Source: Berkiella sp050247135 (GTDB taxonomy: Bacteria > Pseudomonadota > Gammaproteobacteria > Berkiellales > Berkiellaceae). From it: 64,000 bases of DNA. Of this stretch, positions 18,054-26,537 are shown piece after piece; within the stretch, counting starts at the first letter, position 1; every line of letters starts with the position of its first letter. The DNA is taken from NCBI GenBank assembly GCA_050247135.1, contig JBFWUT010000009.1, positions 1 to 64,000 of the forward strand, in the 5' to 3' direction. The position numbers and the translations under genes were made by a program. The notes beneath the pieces were generated by a model. The model had not been told where the DNA came from, did no database searches, and was given only the letters and a program-made list of their open reading frames with translations.

Positions 18054-19649
18054 CTACCTCATTTTTTTGTCGTTTTTTGAGGTAGGCATGTTGATTTTTG
18101 CAAGTTCCTTTGCTTTGTCCTTAAATTCAGCTTTGACACCTTTTTCAACCACATTAGGGAATTCTTCTCTAATCTTAGCTTGTAATTGAAGACAAACTGA
18201 ACGCATGCCAGAAGAGCTACTTTCATTTTTGATGTTTTCAAGGTGAGCATAAGCCAGAATTGCCTTTTCATTCGGGTCCATCGTTTGTTGCTTTTTCAGT
18301 TCAGCAAACACATTAATAATGTTGGCCAGTTGATCTGTGCGTTTATCGGCTTGTCCTTTAACGTGGTTAATAGCGTGTTTTGCTTTATTAAAGAGATTGG
18401 TTAATCCTTTGTCATCTTTATGTGCAAGTTCTTTATTGTGTTGATAGTTACTCTTGAGCGTTTCCAGATTAGTACTCAATATATCATCTAGTTTTGGATT
18501 TTTTGGCAAATGTTGTGCCACGACATCAGGTGTTAAAGGATCTGGAATGCGAGGGGGCAATTTACCCATATAAGACCGAGGCGCTGTATGGCTATAAGTC
18601 ACAACAGGAGGAGCTGGAGGTAGCGTTGTTACTGGCTGTGGTTGCGGCATTGGCCGCGTTGTTGGATCGAATTTAGGTGGCAGTGGCACCCCTGGTGCCG
18701 CACTCGTTGTTGGATGAGACGTTACGCTCTGAGGTGGCAAAGGAGGAGCCCCAGTTGGTTTTGTAATGGTCGGGTTCACAATGGGTCTTGAAGCAATAAC
18801 ACCAGCATTGGGTTGTCTTGGCGGCAATGGCGGTAGTGCCTGTTTATTAGCTGCATTCGGTTTTGAAGGAGCAGGTGGTTGTGTTGATGAAGGATTTACT
18901 TGCATACGATTAACATTCATTGCTGTCAGTTGATTGATCTGAGCAATGTAGGCAGCAGAAGCGTTATCTGCTGGCACTTCGACCACGGGACCCTTTGCTT
19001 TAGCAATCTGAGTATTTGCTAGACTATCATCGACTAAAATGGCATTGGCTCTATTAATATTCACACCTTGGCGCGCAAAATGACGTATTGCCGCAAAAAT
19101 ATGCTCTTCTTTGCCGTAAAAATTGGGATTAGGCACAACGATCCCTTGAGGATCTTGCATGGTTGCATTGGTGGCGCCATTACTAGGATAGCCTCCCACT
19201 ACACAAATCTGACTAATATAATGCTCTCTTTGTTGTTGCGATAAGTTAAGGGTAGCAAACATGGCTCGCAAAGTAGGAACGGCGACTTCAGGAAAGAGTG
19301 TAAAAGAGGTAATGGCTACTTTATGACCCCTATCTATCGCTTCTTTCATTGCCTGTGCGTATTCTTGGGGATGTTTAAGACCAAATGTTTGAATCAGCTC
19401 CTGAATTTTGTCAGCAGAAGCGCCGTATTGTTGAGTAACAATTTCTTGAGGAGATAAGCTCCCTTGCTGGTCCGAAGTGACTCTTAAAAACTGACCATTG
19501 GGTTGTAAAATTTGCGGTCCATTCTCCCCGGTATTGGCATAGACGCCAGAGTCTGCTTTTGCTAATTGGCTATGAAAATGGCCATTGACTAAGGTGTGAT
19601 CGAAGTCGAAGCACACTAATTTGATAGAAGAAGGACCTTGTTGAGTCAT
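18054..19649 (-). CDS. HAD-like domain / polyproline / coiled-coil protein, effector candidate
   Basis: 531 residues from ATG 19649 (GGAG six nt upstream). Residues 1 to about 230 look like a HAD hydrolase: DFDHT with Asp15 and Asp17, a motif II-like AITSF, and an acidic motif IV VDDSLANTQ. Residues about 255-385 are proline-rich with repeated LPP elements, including LPPLPPR, which fits an SH3 class II pattern (PxxPxR), and PPLPP strings like those that bind profilin or EVH1/WW domains. The last 140 residues are charged and helical. No signal peptide. The architecture is unusual for a bacterial enzyme and suggests a host-directed protein; function unknown. Confidence 0.6.
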   Translation of the reverse strand: MTQQGPSSIKLVCFDFDHTLVNGHFHSQLAKADSGVYANTGENGPQILQPNGQFLRVTSDQQGSLSPQEIVTQQYGASADKIQELIQTFGLKHPQEYAQAMKEAIDRGHKVAITSFTLFPEVAVPTLRAMFATLNLSQQQREHYISQICVVGGYPSNGATNATMQDPQGIVVPNPNFYGKEEHIFAAIRHFARQGVNINRANAILVDDSLANTQIAKAKGPVVEVPADNASAAYIAQINQLTAMNVNRMQVNPSSTQPPAPSKPNAANKQALPPLPPRQPNAGVIASRPIVNPTITKPTGAPPLPPQSVTSHPTTSAAPGVPLPPKFDPTTRPMPQPQPVTTLPPAPPVVTYSHTAPRSYMGKLPPRIPDPLTPDVVAQHLPKNPKLDDILSTNLETLKSNYQHNKELAHKDDKGLTNLFNKAKHAINHVKGQADKRTDQLANIINVFAELKKQQTMDPNEKAILAYAHLENIKNESSSSGMRSVCLQLQAKIREEFPNVVEKGVKAEFKDKAKELAKINMPTSKNDKKMR

Positions 19650-19669
19650 AGTTTCTCCAAAATACACCT

Positions 19670-19697
19670 ATTCTCATCATTTTAAAGGTTTGAGAAT
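19670..19697. repeat. Inverted repeat ATTCTCA/TGAGAAT upstream of the HAD/polyproline gene
   Basis: Perfect 7-bp arms at 19670-19676 and 19691-19697 with a 14-nt spacer, 21 bp upstream of the start. May be an operator or a weak stem; no T-tract. Confidence 0.3.
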
Positions 19698-19743
19698 GAA
19701 AGAATAAGTTAGTTTGCTAGTAGGTCGCTTGGAAATACAGTGG

Positions 19744-20370
19744 TTATTCATCGGGAGGTGCTAAATGGTGACTCTTTGCTCGAGTTTGTATGACGGGATC
19801 GATAATCGAGGTTGTGAGCTCCGCATAAGCTTCTTTGGCCGATAGACCTGCGCACATTCGATGGTTGACGGCTTGGAGGAAATCTTGCACTTTGATTTCG
19901 TCGCGTTGTGTACTGTTTATCTTGGGTTTAAAGATACTCAAGCACAATGTTCTTAGGCGATAACCGGCCAATATTTCTTGTTGTACTTGTGGTAAATGCT
20001 CTAATAAATCAGGAAAGTCATGGAGCTGTTTCTCCCAGAAGGCTTGCCATTCTTGGTGCCTAACCTTTTGTGCATCGGTGCCGTTTTTATCGCCTTGCAA
20101 GTCTTTATTAATATCGTTAAATAATTTGAACATTTGCTCCACATTTTCGGGTGTGTAAGGTGGGCTTAATGATCCATTGGCATAATTGCGATGAGCGCTA
20201 TAAATAAATTGATTGGCGCCTTCGCCAAGCTCGCTGATTTTAGCAATTTTGGGCCCATTTTTTGAAAAAAAACGAACACGTTCACCGGTTTGATTTACTT
20301 TGGTTAAAATGCCAGCATCTTTGTTATAGTCGATGATTTCTTGCATTTTACTGAGTAAAGCATTAGGCAT
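19744..20370 (-). CDS. Unknown soluble protein
   Basis: 208 residues, not recognised. Mainly helical and hydrophilic with no signal peptide or membrane segment. Visible pieces are a Lys/Gly-rich N-terminal third (VRFFSKNGPKIAKISELGEG), Trp-containing amphipathic helices in the middle (QEWQAFWEKQLHDFPDLL) and a His-rich end (SHHLAPPDE). TAGGAGC precedes the ATG. It lies on the same strand as, and 94 bp upstream of, the HAD/polyproline gene and may be co-transcribed with it. Confidence 0.6.
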   Translation of the reverse strand: MPNALLSKMQEIIDYNKDAGILTKVNQTGERVRFFSKNGPKIAKISELGEGANQFIYSAHRNYANGSLSPPYTPENVEQMFKLFNDINKDLQGDKNGTDAQKVRHQEWQAFWEKQLHDFPDLLEHLPQVQQEILAGYRLRTLCLSIFKPKINSTQRDEIKVQDFLQAVNHRMCAGLSAKEAYAELTTSIIDPVIQTRAKSHHLAPPDE

Positions 20371-20473
20371 AGTAAGCTCCTAAAGCGCGACAAGTGAGAT
20401 ATCACTTTAGGACTATAGCTCAAGAGGGTACTGTAAGGGGGTTCAATACTGAATAGGTTAGAACTTCTCAGCT

Positions 20474-20497
20474 AGGACCGACGCGGAGGTCGGTCCT
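20474..20497. terminator. Hairpin downstream of sodB
   Basis: AGGACCGAC (20474-20482) and GTCGGTCCT (20489-20497) form a 9-bp GC-rich stem with a 6-nt loop. It lies 14 bp beyond the sodB stop. There is no run of T, so it may stabilise the message end and not terminate by itself. Confidence 0.5.
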
Positions 20498-20510
20498 GAC
20501 AATCAGCTTT

Positions 20511-21089
20511 TTATGCAAATTGTTTTGCAACAAAATCCCAATTCACTAAATTCCAGAAACTTTCAACATATTTAGGACGGGCATTACGATAGTCGATATA
20601 ATAAGCGTGTTCCCATACATCGCATGTTAATAACGCTTTTTGTTTAGATGTCATGGGAGTTTGCGCATTAGAGGTGCTCACCAAGTCTAATGTACCGTCT
20701 TCTTTTTTCACTAACCAGCCCCAGCCGGAACCAAAGGTGGTGATAGCGGTTTTGCTGAATTGTTCTTTAAACGCTTCAAAAGAGCCAAATTTTTTATTAA
20801 TCGCTTCTAAAAGGGCGCCTTTGGGTTCGCCGCCACCATTAGGGGATAAACAATTCCAATAAAAAGTGTGATTCCACACTTGAGCTGCATTATTAAAAAT
20901 ACCACCAGTGGAGGACATGATGATTTCTTCAAGTGATTTGTTAGCAAATTCGGTGTTGGGAATGAGATTATTCAAATTGTCGACGTAAGCTTTATGGTGC
21001 TTACCATAATGATACTCTAGGGTTTCACGGGAAATGTGTGGCGCTAACGCATCCATTTCGTAAGGTAGCGGGGGTAATTGGATAGCCAT
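20511..21089 (-). CDS. sodB: Superoxide dismutase, iron type
   Basis: 192 residues, the usual length. Converts superoxide to peroxide and oxygen in the cytoplasm. Metal ligands are His27, His74, Asp157 and His161 (DVWEHAYYIDY). Gln70 in NNAAQVWNH is the residue that distinguishes Fe-SOD from Mn-SOD. Transcribed divergently from grxD and close to a peroxiredoxin gene, giving an oxidative-stress neighbourhood. Followed by a GC-rich hairpin. Confidence 0.96.
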   Translation of the reverse strand: MAIQLPPLPYEMDALAPHISRETLEYHYGKHHKAYVDNLNNLIPNTEFANKSLEEIIMSSTGGIFNNAAQVWNHTFYWNCLSPNGGGEPKGALLEAINKKFGSFEAFKEQFSKTAITTFGSGWGWLVKKEDGTLDLVSTSNAQTPMTSKQKALLTCDVWEHAYYIDYRNARPKYVESFWNLVNWDFVAKQFA

Positions 21090-21188
21090 AATGTGCTCCT
21101 AGCTTATTTAGTTAAACGACCAATACAGAATACATTGTTGGATTGATAAACAGAGGACAGTCTAGGGAGCACTTAGCGCAAATGCAAA

Positions 21189-21217
21189 TTGGAATAGCGA
21201 TCTAAATACTCTACAAT
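21189..21217 (+). promoter_or_regulatory. Sigma-70-type promoter of grxD
   Basis: TTGGAA at 21189-21194, a 17-bp spacer and TACAAT at 21212-21217, about 37 bp before the grxD ATG. Confidence 0.6.
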
Positions 21218-21254
21218 GCCCACAGCATTAAGTCACAGACATAGGTGGAGTATC

Positions 21255-21605
21255 ATGGATACATTAGAGCGCATTAAACAACAGATCGAAAAACACGATT
21301 TATTGCTATACATGAAAGGCACCCCTCAATTTCCCCAATGCGGTTTTTCTGGGCAAGTGGTCCATATTCTAAAAATCTGTAAAGCGCGGTTTGCTTATGT
21401 AAACATTCTTGAAAATCCGGACATTCGTCAAACGTTACCGCTTTATGCCAATTGGCCTACTTTCCCACAATTATATTTAAAAGGTGAATTGTTAGGCGGT
21501 TGCGATATTGTGACGGAATTGTTTGAGAAGGGTGATCTGCAAAAACAATTCACCGCAGCGAATGTCTTGGCCGAAAATATGGAAGCTGTTGCTTCTGAAG
21601 TTTGA
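21255..21605 (+). CDS. grxD: Monothiol glutaredoxin Grx4/GrxD
   Basis: 116 residues from ATG 21255 (GGTGGAG just upstream). The active site is CGFS at residues 29-32, preceded by KGTPQFPQ, the mark of monothiol CGFS glutaredoxins. These bind a [2Fe-2S] cluster with glutathione and BolA and pass clusters to client proteins. The glutathione-binding WPTFPQLYLKGELLGGCDI segment follows. Divergent from sodB. In Pseudomonas, grxD also lies near a peroxiredoxin, rnt and pyrC, as here. Confidence 0.95.
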   Translation: MDTLERIKQQIEKHDLLLYMKGTPQFPQCGFSGQVVHILKICKARFAYVNILENPDIRQTLPLYANWPTFPQLYLKGELLGGCDIVTELFEKGDLQKQFTAANVLAENMEAVASEV

Positions 21606-21634
21606 TGTTGTCAGCTAACAATCTAAAAAGACGT

Positions 21635-21654
21635 AGTGGGCTTGACGACCCACT
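21635..21654. terminator. Hairpin after grxD
   Basis: AGTGGG (21635-21640) and CCCACT (21649-21654) form a 6-bp stem with an 8-nt loop, 30 bp after the grxD stop, with only TTATT following. Confidence 0.4.
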
Positions 21655-21672
21655 TATTCCCGATAAGATGGT

Positions 21673-21701
21673 AGTAAGCAAGCAATGTTTACTTGCTTAC
21701 T
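21673..21701. promoter_or_regulatory. 10-bp hairpin immediately upstream of the double-glycine peptide gene
   Basis: AGTAAGCAAG (21673-21682) and CTTGCTTACT (21692-21701) are perfectly complementary with a 9-nt loop. It ends 26 bp before the peptide's ATG and is followed by TATATTTTG. It may terminate grxD readthrough or act in the peptide's leader. Confidence 0.45.
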
Positions 21702-21727
21702 TATATTTTGTGTAACAGGGGATTTTT

Positions 21728-22006
21728 ATGATGCGTCAATTATCCATTCAAGAAATTCAAACGGTTTCCGGTGCTCATTATTCTGCTGGCAATAATAATC
21801 TTTCCACGGAGATGTGGCGAAGAATGCACGCTGATGCGCAACGTGAAGCGGCTATGTCAGGTTCCTTTGCAGGTGGCTTGTTAGGTATTGCAGCTGTTTC
21901 GTTTGGCGCACCTGTGATGACCACTGCATTACTTGCGACCATTGTGGGTTGCGTGGTCTATCAACATGATTATGAAAACTACGAATTTTGGCCATGGAAT
22001 TTCTAG
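21728..22006 (+). CDS. Small peptide with a double-glycine-type leader, bacteriocin/microcin-like
   Basis: 92 residues. The first 16 (MMRQLSIQEIQTVSGA) fit the LSxxELxxIxG(G/A) leader that C39-peptidase ABC exporters remove, with cleavage expected after Gly15-Ala16. The remaining 76 residues start hydrophilic, then have a Gly/Ala-rich hydrophobic region (FAGGLLGIAAVSFGAP...LLATIVGCVVY) and an aromatic, acidic end (NYEFWPWNF). This resembles class II bacteriocins or microcins. No exporter, immunity or modification gene is adjacent. AGGGG precedes the start; a second ATG follows the first. A similar leader is found on the peptide at 37054-37299. Confidence 0.6.
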   Translation: MMRQLSIQEIQTVSGAHYSAGNNNLSTEMWRRMHADAQREAAMSGSFAGGLLGIAAVSFGAPVMTTALLATIVGCVVYQHDYENYEFWPWNF

Positions 22007-22057
22007 AATAGTACTTACACTAGTTGGTTAGCTTGTGATTTTAACCTGTTATCTGGA

Positions 22058-22083
22058 AGAGATTGCCCGAAATGGCAATCTCT
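22058..22083. terminator. 10-bp hairpin after the double-glycine peptide gene
   Basis: AGAGATTGCC (22058-22067) and GGCAATCTCT (22074-22083) pair perfectly across a 6-nt loop, 51 bp after the stop. No T-tract follows. Confidence 0.5.
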
Positions 22084-22139
22084 AAAGGGCCATGTTAGGA
22101 TGATATCCCGCGAAAGAAATGCATTTTAAGGAGACAAAC

Positions 22140-22745
22140 ATGAGCATTTTGGTTGGTCGTAAAGCTCCCGATTTTACCTGTGCTGCCGTACTTGGCAACG
22201 GTGAAATCACCAGCAAATATAAATTTTCTGAAGCATCGAAAGGTAAATATGGATTGGTGTTCTTCTATCCTTTAGATTTCACTTTTGTTTGCCCCTCTGA
22301 ACTTATCGCATTAGATAAGCGCATGAAAGAGTTCAAAGCCCGTGAAGTGGAAGTGGTCGCCGTTTCGATCGACTCACAATTTTCGCATCATGCATGGCGT
22401 AATACGGCGATCAAAGATGGTGGTATTGATAAAGTGCAATACACCATGGCCGCTGACGTAAACCACCGAATTTGCCAAGCCTATGGCGTTGAACACCCAG
22501 AGGCTGGTGTTGCGTTTCGTGGCGCGTTTATCATTGATAAAAATGGTATTGTGCGTTCACAAATCGTCAACGATTTGCCAATTGGTCGTAATATGGACGA
22601 GATTCTGCGCATATTCGATGCCATCCAATATCATGAAAATCACGGTGAAGTTTGCCCAGCCGGTTGGAAAAAAGGCGACAAAGGCATGACCGCATCATCT
22701 GATGGTGTTGCAACCTACCTTGCTGATAATGCAGCTTCTCTCTAA
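22140..22745 (+). CDS. Typical 2-Cys peroxiredoxin (AhpC/TSA family)
   Basis: 201 residues from ATG 22140, which has AAGGAGA seven nt upstream. Reduces hydrogen peroxide and organic peroxides in the cytoplasm. The peroxidatic cysteine is Cys51 in DFTFVCPSE and the resolving cysteine is Cys172 in GEVCPAGW; both are present, so it is a typical 2-Cys enzyme of the Prx1/AhpC group with the C-terminal YF-type extension region. No AhpF is nearby, so thioredoxin is the likely reductant. Confidence 0.93.
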   Translation: MSILVGRKAPDFTCAAVLGNGEITSKYKFSEASKGKYGLVFFYPLDFTFVCPSELIALDKRMKEFKAREVEVVAVSIDSQFSHHAWRNTAIKDGGIDKVQYTMAADVNHRICQAYGVEHPEAGVAFRGAFIIDKNGIVRSQIVNDLPIGRNMDEILRIFDAIQYHENHGEVCPAGWKKGDKGMTASSDGVATYLADNAASL

Positions 22746-22757
22746 AATTCTCACGTA

Positions 22758-22779
22758 GGGCGGCACGTTGTGTCCGCCC
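22758..22779. terminator. Hairpin after the peroxiredoxin gene
   Basis: GGGCGG (22758-22763) pairs with CCGCCC (22774-22779), 12 bp after the stop and before fadH. Without a T-tract it may only attenuate readthrough into fadH. Confidence 0.45.
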
Positions 22780-22810
22780 GTCGTTACAGGGATTTATGTA
22801 AAGGGATATT

Positions 22811-24841
22811 ATGTCAAACGGATTTGCGCACTTACTCTCCCCCTTAGATCTTGGATTCACCCAACTTAAAAATCGTGTTGTCATGGGCTCGATGCACACC
22901 GGCCTTGAAGAAACGGATGACGGTTTTCTTAAGATGGCAGAATTCTATGCGGCCAGGGCTAGAGGGCAGGTGGGTTTGATTATTACGGGCGGTATTGCGC
23001 CAAATAGAGCAGGATGGGTAGCGCCTTTTTCTGCACGATTATCTTCTCCAACACAAGTGAATGATCATCAATTAATTACCCATGCCGTGCATGAAGCGGG
23101 TGGTAAAATTGCCTTACAAATTTTGCATGCCGGACGTTATGGTTATCACCCGTTAGCCGTGGCACCCTCTCGAATCAAAGCACCCATTAATATCTTCACA
23201 CCCTGGACTTTAAGCACTAAAGCAGTGCAAAAAACGATCGATGACTACGTGCGTTGTGCTGTACTGGCAAAAGAAGCGGAGTATGATGGCGTTGAAATCA
23301 TGGGGTCAGAGGGGTACCTCATCAATGAGTTTCTTGTGACACGCACTAACCACCGTGCGGATGAATGGGGTGGAAGTTTTGAAAAACGGATGCGTTTTGC
23401 GGTCGATATTGTTAAGAAAACCCGCGAACAGGTTGGGGAGCAATTTATTATCGTCTATCGATTATCGATGCTCGATTTGATCCCTGATGGCAATTTGCGC
23501 GAAGAAACAGCGCAATTGGCACAGGCGGTAGAAGCCGCTGGCGCAACAATTATTAATACCGGCATTGGCTGGCATGAAGTGCGGATCCCAACTATTGCCG
23601 CCAAAGTGCCTCGTGCTGCATTCACTTGGGTGACCCACCAATTGCGCAATGTGGTGAGTTTGCCATTAATGACCAGCAATCGCATCAATAACCCTTATGA
23701 TGCTGAAACCGTGTTAGCGCGTAACGATGCTGATTTAGTGTCGATGGCACGTCCATTTTTAGCTGATCCGGATTTTGTGAAAAAAACTGTTGATAATGAT
23801 GTAGAAAGCATCAACACTTGCATTGCCTGCAACCAAGCCTGTTTAGATTATATTTTTCAGAAAAAACGGGCGACCTGCATGGTGAATCCTTTTGCGGCTT
23901 ATGAAACCGAATTAATTGCAGTAAAAGCAAAAAAACCTAAAAGAATTGCTGTGGTAGGAGCAGGACCAGCCGGAATGGCGTGTAGTTTACAAGCGGCTTT
24001 ACGCGGGCATCAAGTTACCTTGTTTGATCGCTTGAGTGAACTGGGTGGACAATTCAACTTAGCCAAAAAAATCCCTGGAAAACAAGAATTTTACGAAACA
24101 TTGCGGTATTTTACTCATCAACTTACCAAAGCCGATGTTAAGATCATGCTTAATACGGAAGTTGATGCCCCTATGTTACTGGCAGGTGAGTTTGATCATG
24201 TTGTGCTAGCGACGGGGATTATCCCGCGTAGTATAGATATTCCAGGGAGCACACATCCTAAAGTCGTGAGTTATATTGATGTTATTCAAGGTAAAGTGGC
24301 GGTCGGCTCACGGGTAGCCATTATCGGCGCAGGTGGTATTGGGTTTGACGTAGCAGAGTTTTTATCGCATGGAGATGCCGCACATCCTAGTCTTGAAATC
24401 AAAGATTATTTGGCCTACTGGGGCATCGACCCAGAAAATGCGGTTAGAGGAGGGGTCGCGAATATTCAGCCGGTTGATATCCCTTCTAAGCGCGAGATCT
24501 ATTTATTGCAACGAAAAAATGAAAAATTGGGTGCACGTTTAGGTAAAACAACAGGGTGGATCCACCGTACTGAGCTGAAACGCAAAAAGATCAACATGAT
24601 AGCAGGCGTTGAATATCAAAAAATTGATGATGAAGGACTACACATTAAAGCCAGAGGCCAAGCAAAAGTGTTGGCTGTTGATCATGTGGTGGTTTGTGCT
24701 GGACAGTTGCCTTTAAAAACACTGTTGGCACCGCTTGAAGGCAAAGTTCCCGTTAATCTTATCGGTGGGGCAGATGTCGCACTCGAATTAGACGCGGTGC
24801 GTGCTATTCGCCATGGAACGGAGTTTGCGCTACAGTTGTAA
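22811..24841 (+). CDS. fadH: 2,4-dienoyl-CoA reductase type NADH:flavin oxidoreductase
   Basis: 676 residues, matching the length of E. coli FadH (about 672). Residues 1 to about 330 are an Old-Yellow-Enzyme TIM barrel binding FMN. CIACNQACLDYIFQ with a later Cys (spacing C-x2-C-x3-C-x11-C) binds a [4Fe-4S] cluster. The C-terminal half has two Rossmann motifs, AVVGAGPAGMA for FAD and AIIGAGGIGFD for NADPH. FadH reduces 2,4-dienoyl-CoA in oxidation of unsaturated fatty acids. Its 3' end overlaps the convergent rnt gene by 38 bp. Confidence 0.9.
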   Translation: MSNGFAHLLSPLDLGFTQLKNRVVMGSMHTGLEETDDGFLKMAEFYAARARGQVGLIITGGIAPNRAGWVAPFSARLSSPTQVNDHQLITHAVHEAGGKIALQILHAGRYGYHPLAVAPSRIKAPINIFTPWTLSTKAVQKTIDDYVRCAVLAKEAEYDGVEIMGSEGYLINEFLVTRTNHRADEWGGSFEKRMRFAVDIVKKTREQVGEQFIIVYRLSMLDLIPDGNLREETAQLAQAVEAAGATIINTGIGWHEVRIPTIAAKVPRAAFTWVTHQLRNVVSLPLMTSNRINNPYDAETVLARNDADLVSMARPFLADPDFVKKTVDNDVESINTCIACNQACLDYIFQKKRATCMVNPFAAYETELIAVKAKKPKRIAVVGAGPAGMACSLQAALRGHQVTLFDRLSELGGQFNLAKKIPGKQEFYETLRYFTHQLTKADVKIMLNTEVDAPMLLAGEFDHVVLATGIIPRSIDIPGSTHPKVVSYIDVIQGKVAVGSRVAIIGAGGIGFDVAEFLSHGDAAHPSLEIKDYLAYWGIDPENAVRGGVANIQPVDIPSKREIYLLQRKNEKLGARLGKTTGWIHRTELKRKKINMIAGVEYQKIDDEGLHIKARGQAKVLAVDHVVVCAGQLPLKTLLAPLEGKVPVNLIGGADVALELDAVRAIRHGTEFALQL

Positions 24842-25436
24842 GTGTTTTCCAGTGATTAACAATATAGCAAAATAATTCAGCAGTACGCTCAGCATCATAT
24901 AAAGCAGAATGTGCTTCTTCATTATCAAATGGTATGTGTGCAGCTTCAAGCGCTTTAGATAGCACCGTTTGCCCGAAAGCCAGACCACTCAGAGTGGCTG
25001 TGTCAAAACTGGTAAAGCGATGAAAGGGGCTTTTGTTGATACCACTGCGATCAATAGCAGAATTAAGAAAATGTTGATCGAACCAGGCATTATGTCCCAC
25101 CAAGACGGCTCTTTGGCAATGATTCTTTTTACAAGCTTTATTGATATGCGAGCAGAGGTCTTTTATTGCGTCTTTTTCTTCTATAGCAAAACGCAGGGGA
25201 TGCAGCGGATCAATTTTATTAAAAGCCAAGGATTTTGGATCTAAATTGGCATTATGAAAAGGCAGAATGTGGTAATGAAATTGCTCGCCGGGAAAAATGA
25301 ATCCTTCTTCATTCATCTCGATGGTAATTGCCGCCAACTCTAAAAGCGCATCCTGTTTAGGCTCTAAACCACCAGTCTCGACATCGATCACTATCGGTAA
25401 AAATCCACGAAAGCGTTTACTGATCTCATTTGTCAT
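24804..25436 (-). CDS. rnt: Ribonuclease T
   Basis: 210 residues. A DEDD-family 3'-5' exoribonuclease that trims tRNA and other stable RNA 3' ends. Exo I motif IVIDVETGG gives Asp18 and Glu20; the C-terminal HSALYDAERTAELF carries the His and last Asp of motif III. The N-terminal KRFRGFLPIVIDVETGG is characteristic of RNase T and separates it from the DnaQ epsilon subunit. Its start overlaps the pyrC end by 11 bp, so the two are translationally coupled. Confidence 0.94.
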   Translation of the reverse strand: MTNEISKRFRGFLPIVIDVETGGLEPKQDALLELAAITIEMNEEGFIFPGEQFHYHILPFHNANLDPKSLAFNKIDPLHPLRFAIEEKDAIKDLCSHINKACKKNHCQRAVLVGHNAWFDQHFLNSAIDRSGINKSPFHRFTSFDTATLSGLAFGQTVLSKALEAAHIPFDNEEAHSALYDAERTAELFCYIVNHWKTLTTVAQTPFHGE

Positions 25437-26466
25437 GAGTACATTTCCATTCTAAGGTTTCACCCGCATAAAAGGGGATGAGGGTTTCATCAGCAAAAGG
25501 CAAGCTTGCCGGGAGTGTCCATGCTGATTTGCGTAAAGTGATTTTATCTGTATTAACAGGCAAGTCATAAAAGGCAGGGCCAAAGCGGCTTGCAAAACCT
25601 TCTAGCTTATCTAGGGCATTTAACTGTTCAAAGGCTTTGGCATAGAGCTCTATGGCAGAGTAGGCATTATAAACACCGGCACAACCACAAGCGGCTTCTT
25701 TTTTCATTTTGGCGTGTGGTGCGCTATCGGTCCCTAAGAAGAATTTTGGATTGCCACTGGTGGCGGCTTTTAATAAGGCCATTTGATGTGTTTGTCGTTT
25801 TAAAATAGGCAGGCAATAATGGTGAGGTCTAATGCCGCCTACCAGCATATCATTGCGATTCATTAATAAATGATGAGGGGTGATTGTCGCAGCAACGTTT
25901 TTCGGAGCCTCTGTGACAAATTTTACCGCTTGCTCTGTCGTGATATGTTCTAACACAACTTTTAGCTTAGGAAACTGTTGGATAAGTGGTATTAAGTGTT
26001 TTTCAATAAAAAAAGCTTCGCGATCAAAAATATCCACTTTGGGATCGTTTACTTCGCCGTGAATCAGCAGAGGTAAACCTACTTCGCTCATGGCTTCAAA
26101 TACAGCAATACAGTTTTCTAATGTGGTAACCCCAGATGCTGAATTGGTGGTGACTCCAGCGGGATAGAGTTTACAGCCCATGACAAAGCCCGATTTTTTG
26201 GCTTCCAAAATGGTTTGAGTCGAGGTGTTATCTGTTAAATAGAGTGTCATCAAGGGAGTAAAAGGGTTGCCCTTCGGGATATGCGCACTGATGCGTTCGC
26301 GATAATGGAATGCCATTTCAACGGTCGTGACTGGCGGAATCAAATTGGGCATGACAATGGCACGGCGAAATTGTTTAGCGATGTCAGGTACAGTGGTGCT
26401 CAGAGCAGCGCCGTCTCTTAAGTGACAGTGCCAGTCATCTGGATAAATAATCTCTATCGTTTGCAT
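25426..26466 (-). CDS. pyrC: Dihydroorotase, PyrC type
   Basis: 346 residues. Cyclises carbamoyl-aspartate to dihydroorotate in pyrimidine synthesis. Zinc site: DDWHCHLRDG with His13 and His15, the lysine in CKLYPAG expected to be carboxylated, then HGEV, LEHITT and the catalytic Asp in GTDSAPH. This is the short class II enzyme found in E. coli. First gene of a pyrC-rnt pair, transcribed divergently from motY, the order also known in Pseudomonas. Confidence 0.96.
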   Translation of the reverse strand: MQTIEIIYPDDWHCHLRDGAALSTTVPDIAKQFRRAIVMPNLIPPVTTVEMAFHYRERISAHIPKGNPFTPLMTLYLTDNTSTQTILEAKKSGFVMGCKLYPAGVTTNSASGVTTLENCIAVFEAMSEVGLPLLIHGEVNDPKVDIFDREAFFIEKHLIPLIQQFPKLKVVLEHITTEQAVKFVTEAPKNVAATITPHHLLMNRNDMLVGGIRPHHYCLPILKRQTHQMALLKAATSGNPKFFLGTDSAPHAKMKKEAACGCAGVYNAYSAIELYAKAFEQLNALDKLEGFASRFGPAFYDLPVNTDKITLRKSAWTLPASLPFADETLIPFYAGETLEWKCTHDK

Positions 26467-26537
26467 AAAGTGTTACAGCCTTTGGTCGATGTATATCTGC
26501 GGTACCTGGACTTTTGATAGATAAGGATAGTTGCCTC

